57,411 bases of DNA, from positions 1-57,411 of the forward strand of contig CAMLDJ010000005.1 of the NCBI GenBank assembly GCA_946478755.1. Reading direction: 5' to 3'. Both the position numbers and the translations under genes were made by a program. Below are positions 16,205 to 24,902 of the stretch, one piece after another. Source of the DNA: an uncultured Pedobacter sp. GTDB taxonomy: Bacteria > Bacteroidota > Bacteroidia > Sphingobacteriales > Sphingobacteriaceae. Below the pieces are notes generated by a model. It made no database searches. It was not told where the DNA came from and was given only the letters and a program-made list of their open reading frames with translations. Every line of letters begins with the position of its first letter. Position 1 is the stretch's first letter.

Positions 16205-17164
16205 TTACGCTACAGCACCATGTTCCATCGCCGATAAAAATCGCTCACAATCAAGAGCCGCCATGCAACCGCTTCCGACAGCGGTCGCCGCCTGGCGATA
16301 AATTGGATCTTGAGCATCACCACAGCAGAAAATGCCTGGAATATTTGTATGGGTAGAACGGTCTTTTGTTTTAATGTAACCTATCTCATCCATCTCAATC
16401 CAGGGCCTGAATACAGCCGTGTTCGGGCTGTGACCGATAGCTATAAAAAGGCCCGTGATAGCCAATTTAGTTTCCATCAGGGTTACATTATTGAACAGCC
16501 TTGCGCCATTAACCTTTAGCCCATTTCCAAGTACTTCTTTTACGTCGACGTTAAATATGACCTCAATGTTAGGCGTGTTTTCTACCCGATGAATCATTGT
16601 TTTCGAAGCTTTGAACTTCGATTTACGAACCAGCATGTACACTTTCCTACAAAGTTTTGACAGGTGTAGTGCTTCCTCGGCAGCGGTATCTCCTGCACCC
16701 ACAATAGCCACGTCCTCATCTTTAAAGAAAAACCCGTCGCAAGTCGCACAAGCCGAAACACCGCTACCAGAATATTGCTGTTCTGAATCCAGTCCCAGCC
16801 ACTTCGGCGTTGCTCCTGCGGCAATAATGACGGATTCCGCAAGTACTACTTTCTTTTGGTCGATTGTAATTTTATAAGGTGGTTGTGAAAAATCAACGGA
16901 ACTGATAAATCCGATGCGTAAATCCGCACCCATTCTGGAAGCTTGCCTGTGAAAGTTTTCCATCATTTCCGGCCCCATCACACCATCCGGATATCCAGGA
17001 TAATTGTCGACATCAGACGTTTTTGTGAGCTGTCCCCCGATAAGCAACCCCGTATATAATACGGGCTTTAAATCCGCGCGAGCCGTATAAATGGCGGCCG
17101 TATAACCAGATGGCCCAGATCCGATAATCAAGCATTTTATTCTTTCATTCTGTTCTTTATTCAA
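16205..17164 (-). CDS. trxB: Thioredoxin reductase
   Basis: 319-residue low-molecular-weight TrxR: FAD motif IGSGPSGYTAAIY (about 14-26), redox pair Cys139/Cys142 in ACATCDGFFFKDE, NADPH motif GAGDTAAEEALHL, and C-terminal GIFCCGDAQDPIYRQAATAVGSG. It passes NADPH electrons to thioredoxin, the partner of the MsrB-MsrA protein encoded 30 bases upstream. The start is TTG at 17164: a 10-residue lead (MNKEQNERIK) like that of other Sphingobacteriaceae TrxB precedes the Rossmann fold, and no in-frame ATG lies near. Minus-strand operon with msrBA and glnS. Confidence 0.94.
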   Translation of the reverse strand: MNKEQNERIKCLIIGSGPSGYTAAIYTARADLKPVLYTGLLIGGQLTKTSDVDNYPGYPDGVMGPEMMENFHRQASRMGADLRIGFISSVDFSQPPYKITIDQKKVVLAESVIIAAGATPKWLGLDSEQQYSGSGVSACATCDGFFFKDEDVAIVGAGDTAAEEALHLSKLCRKVYMLVRKSKFKASKTMIHRVENTPNIEVIFNVDVKEVLGNGLKVNGARLFNNVTLMETKLAITGLFIAIGHSPNTAVFRPWIEMDEIGYIKTKDRSTHTNIPGIFCCGDAQDPIYRQAATAVGSGCMAALDCERFLSAMEHGAVA

Positions 17165-17194
17165 TTGTATTTGTCTTTTAGTGATAAGTATGTT

Positions 17195-18169
17195 TTATTC
17201 TTGTTTTATTTTATCGTTGTACAAGTGCCTGAACTTCGCCAGTTTGGGATCGATTACTGCCTGGCAATATCCTCCATCTGGATTCCTGTTATAATAATCC
17301 TGATGATAATCTTCAGCTTTATAAAAATGTTCGAACATTTCCAGCTGCGTCACAATCATATCCGAATATAATTTTTGCATCTCATCAATAATTTTCATTG
17401 CAGCTTGCTTTTCCTCTTCAGTTCGGTAGAAAATTATACTCCGATACTGGGAACCTCTGTCTGCACCTTGTTGGTTTACGGTTGTGGGGTTATGGGTGCT
17501 CAGATGTATGCTCAATAAATCCTCAAATGATATTTCATCCGGATTGTAGGTGATTTCAACCATTTCTGCATGTCCGGTTCCACCACCGCAAACCTCTCTA
17601 TAGGTGGGGTTAATTACCGTTCCTCCACTGTAGCCACTCTCCACTTTTAATACGCCCTTCAGTCGTTGGAATACAGCTTCGGTACACCAGAAACATCCTC
17701 CACCAAAATCAACCTTCTTTTCGCGGACATCTATTTTTTTTAAGGAAACGGCGTTCATGCAGTAACGAAGTCCGCTCGGCTTTGGTCCGTCCTGAAAGAC
17801 ATGCCCAAGGTGGGCATCACAGGTGTTACAGAGGGCTTCAATTCGTATCATACCAAAGGAAACATCTTTATGATAAGCGACCGCATTTTCCTTTATCGGC
17901 TGAGTGAAGGAAGGCCATCCGGTTCCGCTTTCGAACTTTGTGTCCGCATCAAAAAGTTCCGTACTGCAGCAAACGCAGGCATATCTTCCCGGTTCGAAAT
18001 AGGAACAAAGGTCAGAGCTGAATGCACGCTCTGTACCCTTAAGCCGGGTAATATTGAACTGCTCTGGGGTCAGGAGTGCTTTCCACTCTTCAGGTGTTTT
18101 TTCTACTCTTTTGTCGGGGGCAGGGCTGCCGTTATTGGCAAATTTTATAACATCAAGCCATTTTAGCAT
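17195..18169 (-). CDS. msrBA: Bifunctional peptide methionine sulfoxide reductase, MsrB-MsrA order
   Basis: Repairs both R- and S-methionine sulfoxide. Residues about 24-147 are MsrB, with zinc cysteines C65/C68 and C114/C117 (CNTCDAHLGHVF) and catalytic Cys137 in RYCMNA. Residues about 153-315 are MsrA, with catalytic GCFWC (Cys159, Cys162) and EDYHQDYY. The MsrB-first order is the reverse of the better-known MsrA-MsrB fusions. No signal peptide, so it is cytoplasmic. ATG at 18169; trxB follows after 30 bases. Confidence 0.94.
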   Translation of the reverse strand: MLKWLDVIKFANNGSPAPDKRVEKTPEEWKALLTPEQFNITRLKGTERAFSSDLCSYFEPGRYACVCCSTELFDADTKFESGTGWPSFTQPIKENAVAYHKDVSFGMIRIEALCNTCDAHLGHVFQDGPKPSGLRYCMNAVSLKKIDVREKKVDFGGGCFWCTEAVFQRLKGVLKVESGYSGGTVINPTYREVCGGGTGHAEMVEITYNPDEISFEDLLSIHLSTHNPTTVNQQGADRGSQYRSIIFYRTEEEKQAAMKIIDEMQKLYSDMIVTQLEMFEHFYKAEDYHQDYYNRNPDGGYCQAVIDPKLAKFRHLYNDKIKQE

Positions 18170-18186
18170 AATTGTATTATTTAAGA

Positions 18187-18630
18187 TTAAAAAATAGATT
18201 CAATCGTAAACTCTTTGCCATTGAAAACAAAGGATTCATTTTGTTTCTTATCCATGAGTTCCTGATAAAACGGTGCATCAGGTGACATCGCCACAAAATG
18301 CTTCCCTTCCAGATCAAATTGACACGCGGGTATCCCAATAATAAAATATTGACCACCGACCAGTGCTACTGCACCTTCTGTTACAGACGTTTTAGTACTG
18401 AAATCCAAATTACGAAGCATTTCAATTTCATTTTCACGTTGATGAATTTGCCTTTCCAAAGCCTCCAAATATTCTTCAGTCTGTATTTTATGTGAGTTAT
18501 CATCAGCATCTTGAACATCTTCAAGATTTAGATTGCCTCCCTTTTGATAGTTTGCATAGTCATCCCTTAGGCGTTGAAGGGTTTCTTCGTGCTGCTTTAT
18601 AAGTGTCGCCTTTAAAGTAACTTTATCCAT
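18187..18630 (-). CDS. GreA/GreB-like protein
   Basis: 147 residues: an N-terminal half predicted as antiparallel coiled coil (HEETLQRLRDDY ... EYLEALERQIHQRENEIEML) and a C-terminal beta domain beginning VTEGAVALVGGQYFIIGIP, the layout of GreA/GreB-type RNA polymerase secondary-channel factors. The acidic tip expected of true Gre factors may be the EDVQDADD stretch. It could be a Gre paralogue that modulates transcription under stress rather than a housekeeping GreA. Spacing is 17 bases to msrBA and 32 from the DUF5996 gene, so it lies within the operon. Confidence 0.55.
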   Translation of the reverse strand: MDKVTLKATLIKQHEETLQRLRDDYANYQKGGNLNLEDVQDADDNSHKIQTEEYLEALERQIHQRENEIEMLRNLDFSTKTSVTEGAVALVGGQYFIIGIPACQFDLEGKHFVAMSPDAPFYQELMDKKQNESFVFNGKEFTIESIF

Positions 18631-18662
18631 TTATCGTCTTGTTTTTCGGTTATAAGTATTGC

Positions 18663-19583
18663 TTAAATATGGATCACCGGGTTTAATAAGCTTTCCCTGT
18701 CCCATTTTGAAAGATTTGCAGCAGCTTCATACGTACTATGCAGAAAGTCAAGCAAAGTTTGGGAGGGATTGTCCGACTCTTGTACTTCTTTATACGGAAG
18801 CAGAAATTCTCGTAAGTTTTCGTCGTAATAAGCGGTGTCAGGTTTTAAATCAGACTTTTTATAGTTTTCTGGTTCAGGATAGATATAGCTGTAAAAAGCA
18901 GCGAAAGGAACTGCTTCACTTCCGGGCCAGAATCCGCAGCTGCATACTTCATGAGAATAGGCTTCCTGTGCCACCCAGTCAGGTAGATTGGGAATGCCGC
19001 CAGGATGTAAAGGGGCCTCCTTGCCGGAAAAACGGGATACTACTAAATCAAAGCTTCCCCAAAAGAAATGCACAGGACTGCATTTCCCAGTAAATTCCGC
19101 TCGAAATTTGGTAAAAACCTCGTTAGCATTTAAAAGTGCCTGATGCAAATCGGCGGCATGCTGCGGATTATAGGCGGGATATGCTTCGTCCAGATGAAAC
19201 GGAGTAGGGTTCTCTATTTCACAGGGAATGGGATTTATTGGACAGTCAATCCCAAAATCTTTCAGGGTTGCCAGCACATGCCTGTAACAAGAGGCTACCG
19301 AAAGAGAGTTCAGGTCGAAAACCTGTTCTTCCATTTTACTGGTTATAATCTGTAACCGATGTCGCAAGAAATCATAGTTAATTTGAAAGTGCTTGTCATT
19401 TCCAGGAATATCGCCAGTGGTTAGTCCGAACGGCGTTACCAACAAGGTAACATGCCAGGAATGATTAATCCACGGAAGTCTTGCTAATTTAACTTTTCCC
19501 GCCATCTGTGTCCATCGATGGATCGTCTCGTAAGTCTGTTTTGCCTCTTTATAGGATAATTCAGGCCAATTTTCTTTTGTCAT
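18663..19583 (-). CDS. DUF5996 family protein
   Basis: 306 residues matching the DUF5996 pattern: WPELSYKEAKQTYETIHRWTQMAGKVKL at the start, WINHSWHVTLLVTPFGLTTG, then PVHFFWGSFDLVVSRFSGK and SHEVCSCGFWPGSEAVPFAAFYSY. No catalytic role is known. It begins the packed operon DUF5996, Gre-like, msrBA, trxB, glnS. ATG at 19583. Two partial matches to the FNR-like box lie just upstream (19593-19604 and 19628-19639), too weak to call. Confidence 0.7.
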   Translation of the reverse strand: MTKENWPELSYKEAKQTYETIHRWTQMAGKVKLARLPWINHSWHVTLLVTPFGLTTGDIPGNDKHFQINYDFLRHRLQIITSKMEEQVFDLNSLSVASCYRHVLATLKDFGIDCPINPIPCEIENPTPFHLDEAYPAYNPQHAADLHQALLNANEVFTKFRAEFTGKCSPVHFFWGSFDLVVSRFSGKEAPLHPGGIPNLPDWVAQEAYSHEVCSCGFWPGSEAVPFAAFYSYIYPEPENYKKSDLKPDTAYYDENLREFLLPYKEVQESDNPSQTLLDFLHSTYEAAANLSKWDRESLLNPVIHI

Positions 19584-19808
19584 TTGTTCCTAAGTTATAT
19601 GTCAGGTACCTTGTTAATAAAGGACACTGGTTTATGTCAATGACTTCCTATCGTCCGGTGGTCAGTAGCCTTTTGTTCGTGTGATTAACTTTGCTTTATA
19701 TATCATCCGGGCCGCTGAACGTCTTCTTTCCGCATCATTATGGCATAAGTGTTAGAGTCCTACAGGCTTTAACCATCTAAACCTGAAATTGTTGTTTAAA
19801 TCCGTTGA

Positions 19809-20789
19809 TTAAACTGCCGTCCAAATTGCATTCATAAACCAGGATTTGGAATCCAGGAATTCTGCAGTTTGGATAAATCCATTATGAATCGCCATTTCTC
19901 GAATCTGATCTTTTGAATATTTCTGTGATATTTCCGTCCATATGCATTCATCCTTTTTAAAAGGTATTCGGGCGCCGGGTAGATGAACCACCATATCACT
20001 TAAACAAACAAGATAGCTTTTCGCCGCTCCCGTCAAAGGATCATAGCTACAATAGTGATCAAACTGGTCGATCTTGAAGTCCGCTTCTAATTCACCGTTA
20101 ATTCTATCCAGGAGGTTAAGATTAAATTTCCGCGTAAGCCCCTCCCGATCATCGTAAGCGCGCTTGATGACAGCGGGGTGTTTAACGAGATCAAACCCTA
20201 TTACGCACTGATCACCGGGTTGTAAATAACTACGTAATTTTTTACAGAATTGGTTACTTTCCACTTTTGTCATATTTCCGATATTGCCCCCTAAACACAT
20301 CACAATCTTTCGCGTTTTCGTTAGTAAACAGTGGGATGATAATTGGTCAAAGTAGTCCCCTACTAAACCATTAAATCGTAAATAGGGATCTTGAGCCGGC
20401 AGAAATGTTTGTAATTCATTGATTATATTTTCAGATATGTCTATAGGTACGTAATTAAAAGATACATCTGCAGTACTAAGGGCGCGTAGCAAATGAATTG
20501 ACTTAGCGCAATTGCCAGGCCCTAACTCGATTAATTCAAAGTCTAAGTTTTGCGCTGTTAAACAGTCGACGATTTCTTTAGTTTGACAGGTAAAAATTTC
20601 CATTTCACATCTGGTAAGATAGTAATCCGGTGACATCATTATCGCCTGAAATAGACTGTCGCCCTTTTTGTCGTAAAAATATTTTGACGGTAGCGTTTTT
20701 GGGGTTTGAGTCAGACCTTGGATAACATCAAAATAGAAATCTTTACTTTCTGTTTTAAGCCTGTATTCATCTGCGTCTGTTGATATCAT
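19809..20789 (-). CDS. Second EgtD-type histidine N-methyltransferase
   Basis: 326 residues homologous to EgtD at 2790 along the full length: LPSKYFYDKKGDSLF (33-47), YYLTRCEMEIF, GGNIGNM with Asn172, and WTEISQKY with Glu286 and Ser288. The SAM motif reads ELGPGNCAK where the other copy has ELGAGDATK. It has no egtB partner nearby; it is followed 226 bases later by the DUF5996-Gre-msrBA-trxB operon. It may make hercynine independently, or methylate another imidazole or amino acid. An FNR-like palindrome lies at 20891-20902, about 100 bases upstream of the ATG. Confidence 0.85.
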   Translation of the reverse strand: MISTDADEYRLKTESKDFYFDVIQGLTQTPKTLPSKYFYDKKGDSLFQAIMMSPDYYLTRCEMEIFTCQTKEIVDCLTAQNLDFELIELGPGNCAKSIHLLRALSTADVSFNYVPIDISENIINELQTFLPAQDPYLRFNGLVGDYFDQLSSHCLLTKTRKIVMCLGGNIGNMTKVESNQFCKKLRSYLQPGDQCVIGFDLVKHPAVIKRAYDDREGLTRKFNLNLLDRINGELEADFKIDQFDHYCSYDPLTGAAKSYLVCLSDMVVHLPGARIPFKKDECIWTEISQKYSKDQIREMAIHNGFIQTAEFLDSKSWFMNAIWTAV

Positions 20790-20890
20790 ATATTAAGTGG
20801 GGTTTAAAACAATAAACTAAAATTGCATGATTTTTTAAATCAAGCAAGAAATAAGGAATGCAAATTAATATCTTGCACGCTTTTCCACAT

Positions 20891-20902
20891 TGATATATGT
20901 CA
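20891..20902 (-). promoter_or_regulatory. FNR-like palindrome upstream of the second egtD
   Basis: TGATATATGTCA, continuing as CACATAATCGG. The same extended word recurs at 27380 and, inverted, at 27460; a close variant is at 28062. It resembles Crp/Fnr-family boxes (TTGAT-N4-GTCAA type). The nearest downstream gene on the minus strand is the second egtD. Confidence 0.45.
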
Positions 20903-20972
20903 CATAATCGGTTAACCGATCAGACTTGAACAACGCCCACTGGAAAGGACACGTTATGTATGTACGCAGCTT

Positions 20973-21815
20973 TTATGATCGGCTTTTAAACTCCGATATG
21001 TTTGTACCGCCATATTGTTTAAAGAACCTGCTAAAGTGCGCGGGATTTTCAAATCCAAGTTCGTAGGCGATTTCCTTTGCGGATTTTTCTGTATAATGGA
21101 GATAGCGTTTAGCTTCTAGTACAAGCCGGTCACGGATTAGTGCAGACGGTGCCGGTTGCTTTAACAACGCAAAGACATTACTCAATGTTTTTGGAGATTT
21201 ATTGAGGACAGCTGCATAAAAGCTGACCTTGTGTTCCTCCTTGAAATTTTCCTCGAGCAGTAATGAAAATTTCCGAACAATATCCATTCTTTCGTCGGGA
21301 AATCGCTGATAGCTTTCGCTCTGAAGCTTTGCCATCCTAGTCATCTTTATGATTACCCTTTTTAACAGAGTCCGCAGCATTTCTCCCTGAAAATTGTCTC
21401 TCACCATCAGTTCATTAGAAAACACTTTTTCCAAATCGGACATTTCCTCGGCTTCTTCGGTATTCAGCGTGATAAACATTGGATGCCGGATACCGTAGAA
21501 AAGAAATCCGACACACCCCACTTCAGCATCGTGATCAATGATGCAGTAAAATTCGCGGTTAAATTGCCAGGCAGTTAGGGCTTCAGGATGTTGAAATTTA
21601 AAATGTTGATTGGAAACAAGTGGAAGAACGCTCTGTGGCGGCATCGTATAGGCAATCGCATCGATAAGCACTTCCTGTGCTTCTCCCCTGTTGTATATGA
21701 AGGTATTTTCGGGCAAAGGACTTGGCAATCCAAGTCCTTTGCCCGAAAGCAGTTTATTGCCACTGTGCATCACAAACCGCGCCGACGTTGCATTTTCGCT
21801 ATATTCTCTGATCAT
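20973..21815 (-). CDS. AraC family transcriptional regulator
   Basis: 280 residues with a cupin-like sensor domain and a C-terminal AraC DNA-binding domain (SAKEIAYELGFENPAHFSRFFKQYGGTNISEF). It differs from the pair at 9972 and 29157. It follows an AhpD-like gene in the same orientation, and tandem repeats in that gene's promoter (22580-22614) would suit an AraC-type dimer. Odd point: codons 23-36 contain a perfect 19-bp inverted repeat with a four-base loop (21707-21748), a very strong mRNA hairpin inside the gene. ATG at 21815. Confidence 0.86.
   Translation of the reverse strand: MIREYSENATSARFVMHSGNKLLSGKGLGLPSPLPENTFIYNRGEAQEVLIDAIAYTMPPQSVLPLVSNQHFKFQHPEALTAWQFNREFYCIIDHDAEVGCVGFLFYGIRHPMFITLNTEEAEEMSDLEKVFSNELMVRDNFQGEMLRTLLKRVIIKMTRMAKLQSESYQRFPDERMDIVRKFSLLLEENFKEEHKVSFYAAVLNKSPKTLSNVFALLKQPAPSALIRDRLVLEAKRYLHYTEKSAKEIAYELGFENPAHFSRFFKQYGGTNISEFKSRS
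21707..21748. repeat. Perfect 19-bp inverted repeat inside the AraC gene
   Basis: Left arm TTTCGGGCAAAGGACTTGG (21707-21725), loop CAAT, right arm 21730-21748 exactly complementary. It lies within codons about 23-36 of the AraC gene. No U-tract follows on the coding strand, so it is not a classic terminator. Confidence 0.85.
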
Positions 21816-21963
21816 TCCCGTTCAGGTTTCAATTTTATATTTATAAATTTAGAAAAATCAACATCAATTAGATAATTGGCTCATTCTCCAGCCACCATCC
21901 GCACGGCAACAACGATTCGATTCCAGCTACCAATGGTTACCGTGTTATTTGAATACAGACTGA

Positions 21964-22503
21964 TCAATTAATGCTTTTTGCCAATGGAAATTCATTCGGC
22001 ACTTTGGTTACAGCATGCAGTATGTTACTGATGGTTCTGTCGCCAATGTGGACGATCAAATCGATGAGACTCTCTTTTGAATAACCAGCTTGAAAAAAGG
22101 CAGCTATCAATGTACCGTCGCCTGCATGTCTTTTCTCTGAAAGCTGTTTAGCAACCTTTACCAATGCATCCAGTTTTTTGTCAAAACTCGCACTCCCGCT
22201 TCTTATTTCAAGGGTCTGCTCTTCGGTGAATCCATTTAGTTTAGCGACTATGGTATGGGCACTTAGGCAATATACGCAGCTATTTACCTCGCTCACCACC
22301 AGCGTCACCGCTTCTACTTCTTTTTTGCTTAGTGAGGTCTTGCTATTTTCAAGATTAATATAAGCTTCCAGGGCGTTTTCGGAATAAGCCAGGGTCGAAT
22401 ACAGATTGGGAACAGCTCCGAACGCTTTTTTCAGCTGGTCGAATACTTGTTGATTTTTTGCAGAAACCTCTTCTCTTTTCAGGACTTTGAATGTGTTTTC
22501 CAT
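21964..22503 (-). CDS. Carboxymuconolactone decarboxylase/AhpD-like protein (paralogue)
   Basis: 179 residues with the AhpD redox motif NSCVYCLSAHTIVAK; the family's Glu before the cysteines (SEVNSC) and the His after them are kept. It shares layout with the protein at 13426, including the N-terminal QVFDQLKKAFGAVPNLYSTLAYSENALEAY. Likely an alkylhydroperoxidase-type thiol protein. ATG at 22503. Its promoter region has two 14-base direct repeats (22580-22614), and the next gene downstream is an AraC regulator. Confidence 0.87.
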   Translation of the reverse strand: MENTFKVLKREEVSAKNQQVFDQLKKAFGAVPNLYSTLAYSENALEAYINLENSKTSLSKKEVEAVTLVVSEVNSCVYCLSAHTIVAKLNGFTEEQTLEIRSGSASFDKKLDALVKVAKQLSEKRHAGDGTLIAAFFQAGYSKESLIDLIVHIGDRTISNILHAVTKVPNEFPLAKSIN

Positions 22504-22579
22504 TTTACTAAGTTGTTTACGTTAGAAATTTATTCGTTATTGATATTACAAAGGTAAGCCTCGGTATAGGCCTCTGAAG

Positions 22580-22614
22580 TATCTGTACTTCCCTTAATGA
22601 TATCTATACTTCCC
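22580..22614 (-). promoter_or_regulatory. Tandem direct repeats, possible AraC operator
   Basis: TATCTGTACTTCCC (22580-22593) and TATCTATACTTCCC (22601-22614) are 13/14 identical and repeat with a 21-base period, two helix turns, as AraC-type half sites often do. They lie about 77-110 bases upstream of the AhpD-like gene start. The first copy also contains AAGTA-TCTG-TACTT symmetry. Confidence 0.45.
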
Positions 22615-22740
22615 GATGGGATAACCTGCAATCTCAGCTTGCTTAGCAAAATCGAAACTACGATAATAAAGTGTCCGAGTGGTTTTGGATGCCTGTCAAA
22701 CACATTTGGTGGAGAGGAGTAACAAGGAATTACAGGAGAT

Positions 22741-24477
22741 TTAAATGATTTCCGTTAGGTGTTTGTAATTCGATTTTAGCGTTTGCATCGCCTCATCCAT
22801 ACGGCCACCCAGCATCATTTTTCCTAAGGATAATGTAAAGCCTTTTATTTGTTCCAATTCAATTTTTGGAGGCATTGCCAGCGCATTCGGATTCGTTTTT
22901 ATATCTATGATAACAGGTCCGTTATGCGCCAAAGCCTCAGAAAGCCCTTCATAAATTAATTGGGGTTCATCTATAGTTATAGATTTAAAGCCCATAGCAG
23001 ATCCGATAAGCGCAAAGTCAGGATTAATAAGATCTGTTTCATTATCAATGAGGCCTTGAACTTCCATTTCAAGTTTTACCATTCCTAATGAACGATTGTT
23101 AAATACGAGAATCTTGACAGGCAAATTATATTGTTTAATGGTCACCAGATCACCCAGTAACATGGACAATCCACCATCGCCACAGAGCGCTATAATTTGC
23201 TTTTCCGGATGTGCCAAAGCCGCACCGATCGCCATGGGCATCGCGTTGGCCATAGAACCGTGATTGAACGATCCTAGAAATGTGCGCCCTTTAGCAGCGT
23301 CTATGTAACGAGCTGCCCACACGCAACACATGCCTGTATCCATGGTGAAAATAGCATTATCGGACACCAGTGTATTGATCGTATGAGCTACAAATTCAGG
23401 CTGTATAAGATCCTTTGTCCCTGAATCTTTTACATAAGTATTTAGATGTGCTTTTACATGATCATATAATCCCAATTGCGCTTGGAGAAAGCTATTGTCT
23501 GTTTTATTATTTATAAATGGCAGTAGTGCCGTTAAGGTGTCCTTAATATCTCCAGTTAATCCGAGTTCCAGTTTTGCCCGCCTTCCCAATTTTTCTGGCT
23601 TATCATCTATTTGGATCAGCTTGTTGCCGGTTGGCAGGAATGGTGTGTAAGGAAAATCTGTGCCCAAAAGCAATACCACATCTGATTCATGCATCGCATG
23701 ATATGCCGAAGGCAGGCCCAAGAGTCCGGTCATTCCGACATCATTTGGATTGTCATACTGTATGCTCATTTTTCCACGGAAAGTATAGCCCACCGGGGCC
23801 TTTAAAGCCTCCGCAAGATGCATTATTTCCTCATGCGCGTGAATAGCTCCAAAGCCACAAAAGATCGAAACTTTTGGATACTTATTCAATAAGACAGCAA
23901 CTTTATGCAATTCCTCATCAACTGGACGTCGCAGTGTGACAGCCTTGTAATTATGCATTGCGGCAACACTTTCCTGAGCGGGCAGCGCGGCGATATCACC
24001 CGGCAATCCGATCACAGCCACACCACGCTGGTGGATGGCATGCTGTATAGCCGTTTGCATCATACGCGGAGCTTGTGCAGGTGTTTGGATTATTTGGTTA
24101 TAGCAGCTGCAATCATCGAAAAGTTTTATAGTATTTGTTTCCTGATGATAGTTAGTGCCAAATTCACGGGTAGGTATTGTCGCAGCAATTGCGATCACGG
24201 GCACTCCTGCACGTTGTGCGTCATAAAGACCATTAATGAGATGTATATGTCCAGGTCCCGAACTACCAGCACAACAGCCTATCCCATCAAGTTCAGCTTC
24301 AGCTGCTGCTGCATAAGCGCCTACCTCTTCATGCCGTACATGAATCCATTTTATTTTTCCATTACGCCGTACAGCATCGTTTAACTCATTTAGACTATCC
24401 CCGGTTACAGCATATATTCTTTTTACGCCACTTTCTACCAGCATTTCAACAATCTGTGTTGCTACCTTTTTACCCAT
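22741..24477 (-). CDS. poxB: TPP-dependent pyruvate oxidase/dehydrogenase (PoxB-like)
   Basis: 578 residues of the acetolactate synthase/pyruvate oxidase superfamily: N-terminal pyrimidine-binding domain with the catalytic glutamate (RHEEVGAYAAAAEAEL), central FAD-type domain, and C-terminal TPP-binding GDGGLSMLLGDLVTI with the N-NRSLG metal motif. Like E. coli PoxB it ends in an extra region (GFTLSLGKMMLGGRMDEAMQTLKSN), in PoxB the membrane-activation segment. Predicted reaction: pyruvate to acetate and CO2 with quinone reduction, used in stationary phase. ATG at 24477. Stress neighbours (DUF427, AhpD-like) fit that. Confidence 0.87.
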   Translation of the reverse strand: MGKKVATQIVEMLVESGVKRIYAVTGDSLNELNDAVRRNGKIKWIHVRHEEVGAYAAAAEAELDGIGCCAGSSGPGHIHLINGLYDAQRAGVPVIAIAATIPTREFGTNYHQETNTIKLFDDCSCYNQIIQTPAQAPRMMQTAIQHAIHQRGVAVIGLPGDIAALPAQESVAAMHNYKAVTLRRPVDEELHKVAVLLNKYPKVSIFCGFGAIHAHEEIMHLAEALKAPVGYTFRGKMSIQYDNPNDVGMTGLLGLPSAYHAMHESDVVLLLGTDFPYTPFLPTGNKLIQIDDKPEKLGRRAKLELGLTGDIKDTLTALLPFINNKTDNSFLQAQLGLYDHVKAHLNTYVKDSGTKDLIQPEFVAHTINTLVSDNAIFTMDTGMCCVWAARYIDAAKGRTFLGSFNHGSMANAMPMAIGAALAHPEKQIIALCGDGGLSMLLGDLVTIKQYNLPVKILVFNNRSLGMVKLEMEVQGLIDNETDLINPDFALIGSAMGFKSITIDEPQLIYEGLSEALAHNGPVIIDIKTNPNALAMPPKIELEQIKGFTLSLGKMMLGGRMDEAMQTLKSNYKHLTEII

Positions 24478-24564
24478 GTTTTAATTATCTAAAATATAGT
24501 GGTTAATTTTCTATAATGTTGATGTTACTGTGCAAGTCTTTCACATAAAACAGGCTTCAGCCTT

Positions 24565-24846
24565 CTATTCAGTTACTTTGACGCCATGCCAAAAAGCGAA
24601 ATATCCTTTAATACCTTCCGCTAAAGTTCGCGGTTCAGGATAGTACCATGCCGCATCATCTACTTTTTCTCCGTTAACTACTACATTATAGTAAGACGCT
24701 ACACCTTTCCAAGGACAAGTCGTGTGTGTATTAGATTCCGCGAAGAACTCTTTTTTTATTGAGTCTGGCGGAAAATAATGGTTACCTTCAACAACTACCG
24801 TATTGTCACTTTCTGCAATTACTTGATTATTAAAAATAGCTCTCAT
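24565..24846 (-). CDS. DUF427 domain protein
   Basis: 93 residues covering the whole DUF427 domain: MRAIFNNQVIAESDNTVVVEGNHYFPPDSI, TTCPWKGVASYYNVVVNG and AWYYPEPRTLAEGIKGYFAFW. A compact beta-rich fold with a conserved CPWKG motif; function unknown. ATG at 24846. It lies 87 bases upstream of poxB and 56 downstream of a small acidic protein gene, probably in one transcription unit. Confidence 0.88.
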   Translation of the reverse strand: MRAIFNNQVIAESDNTVVVEGNHYFPPDSIKKEFFAESNTHTTCPWKGVASYYNVVVNGEKVDDAAWYYPEPRTLAEGIKGYFAFWHGVKVTE

Positions 24847-24902
24847 TGATATGGATTTTTAGATTTAATTTTTACTTTATACCAGGCGCTGCACTGTTTC
24901 AT

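Noticed and set aside
17985..18000. TTCGAAAT word suggesting a tRNA T-loop
   Set aside because: It lies inside msrBA, and no acceptor or anticodon stem surrounds it. No tRNA was found in the window.
19593..19639. AGTTATATGTCA and TGGTTTATGTCA as FNR-like boxes before DUF5996
   Set aside because: Only one half-site matches well in each; expected by chance in AT-rich leaders.
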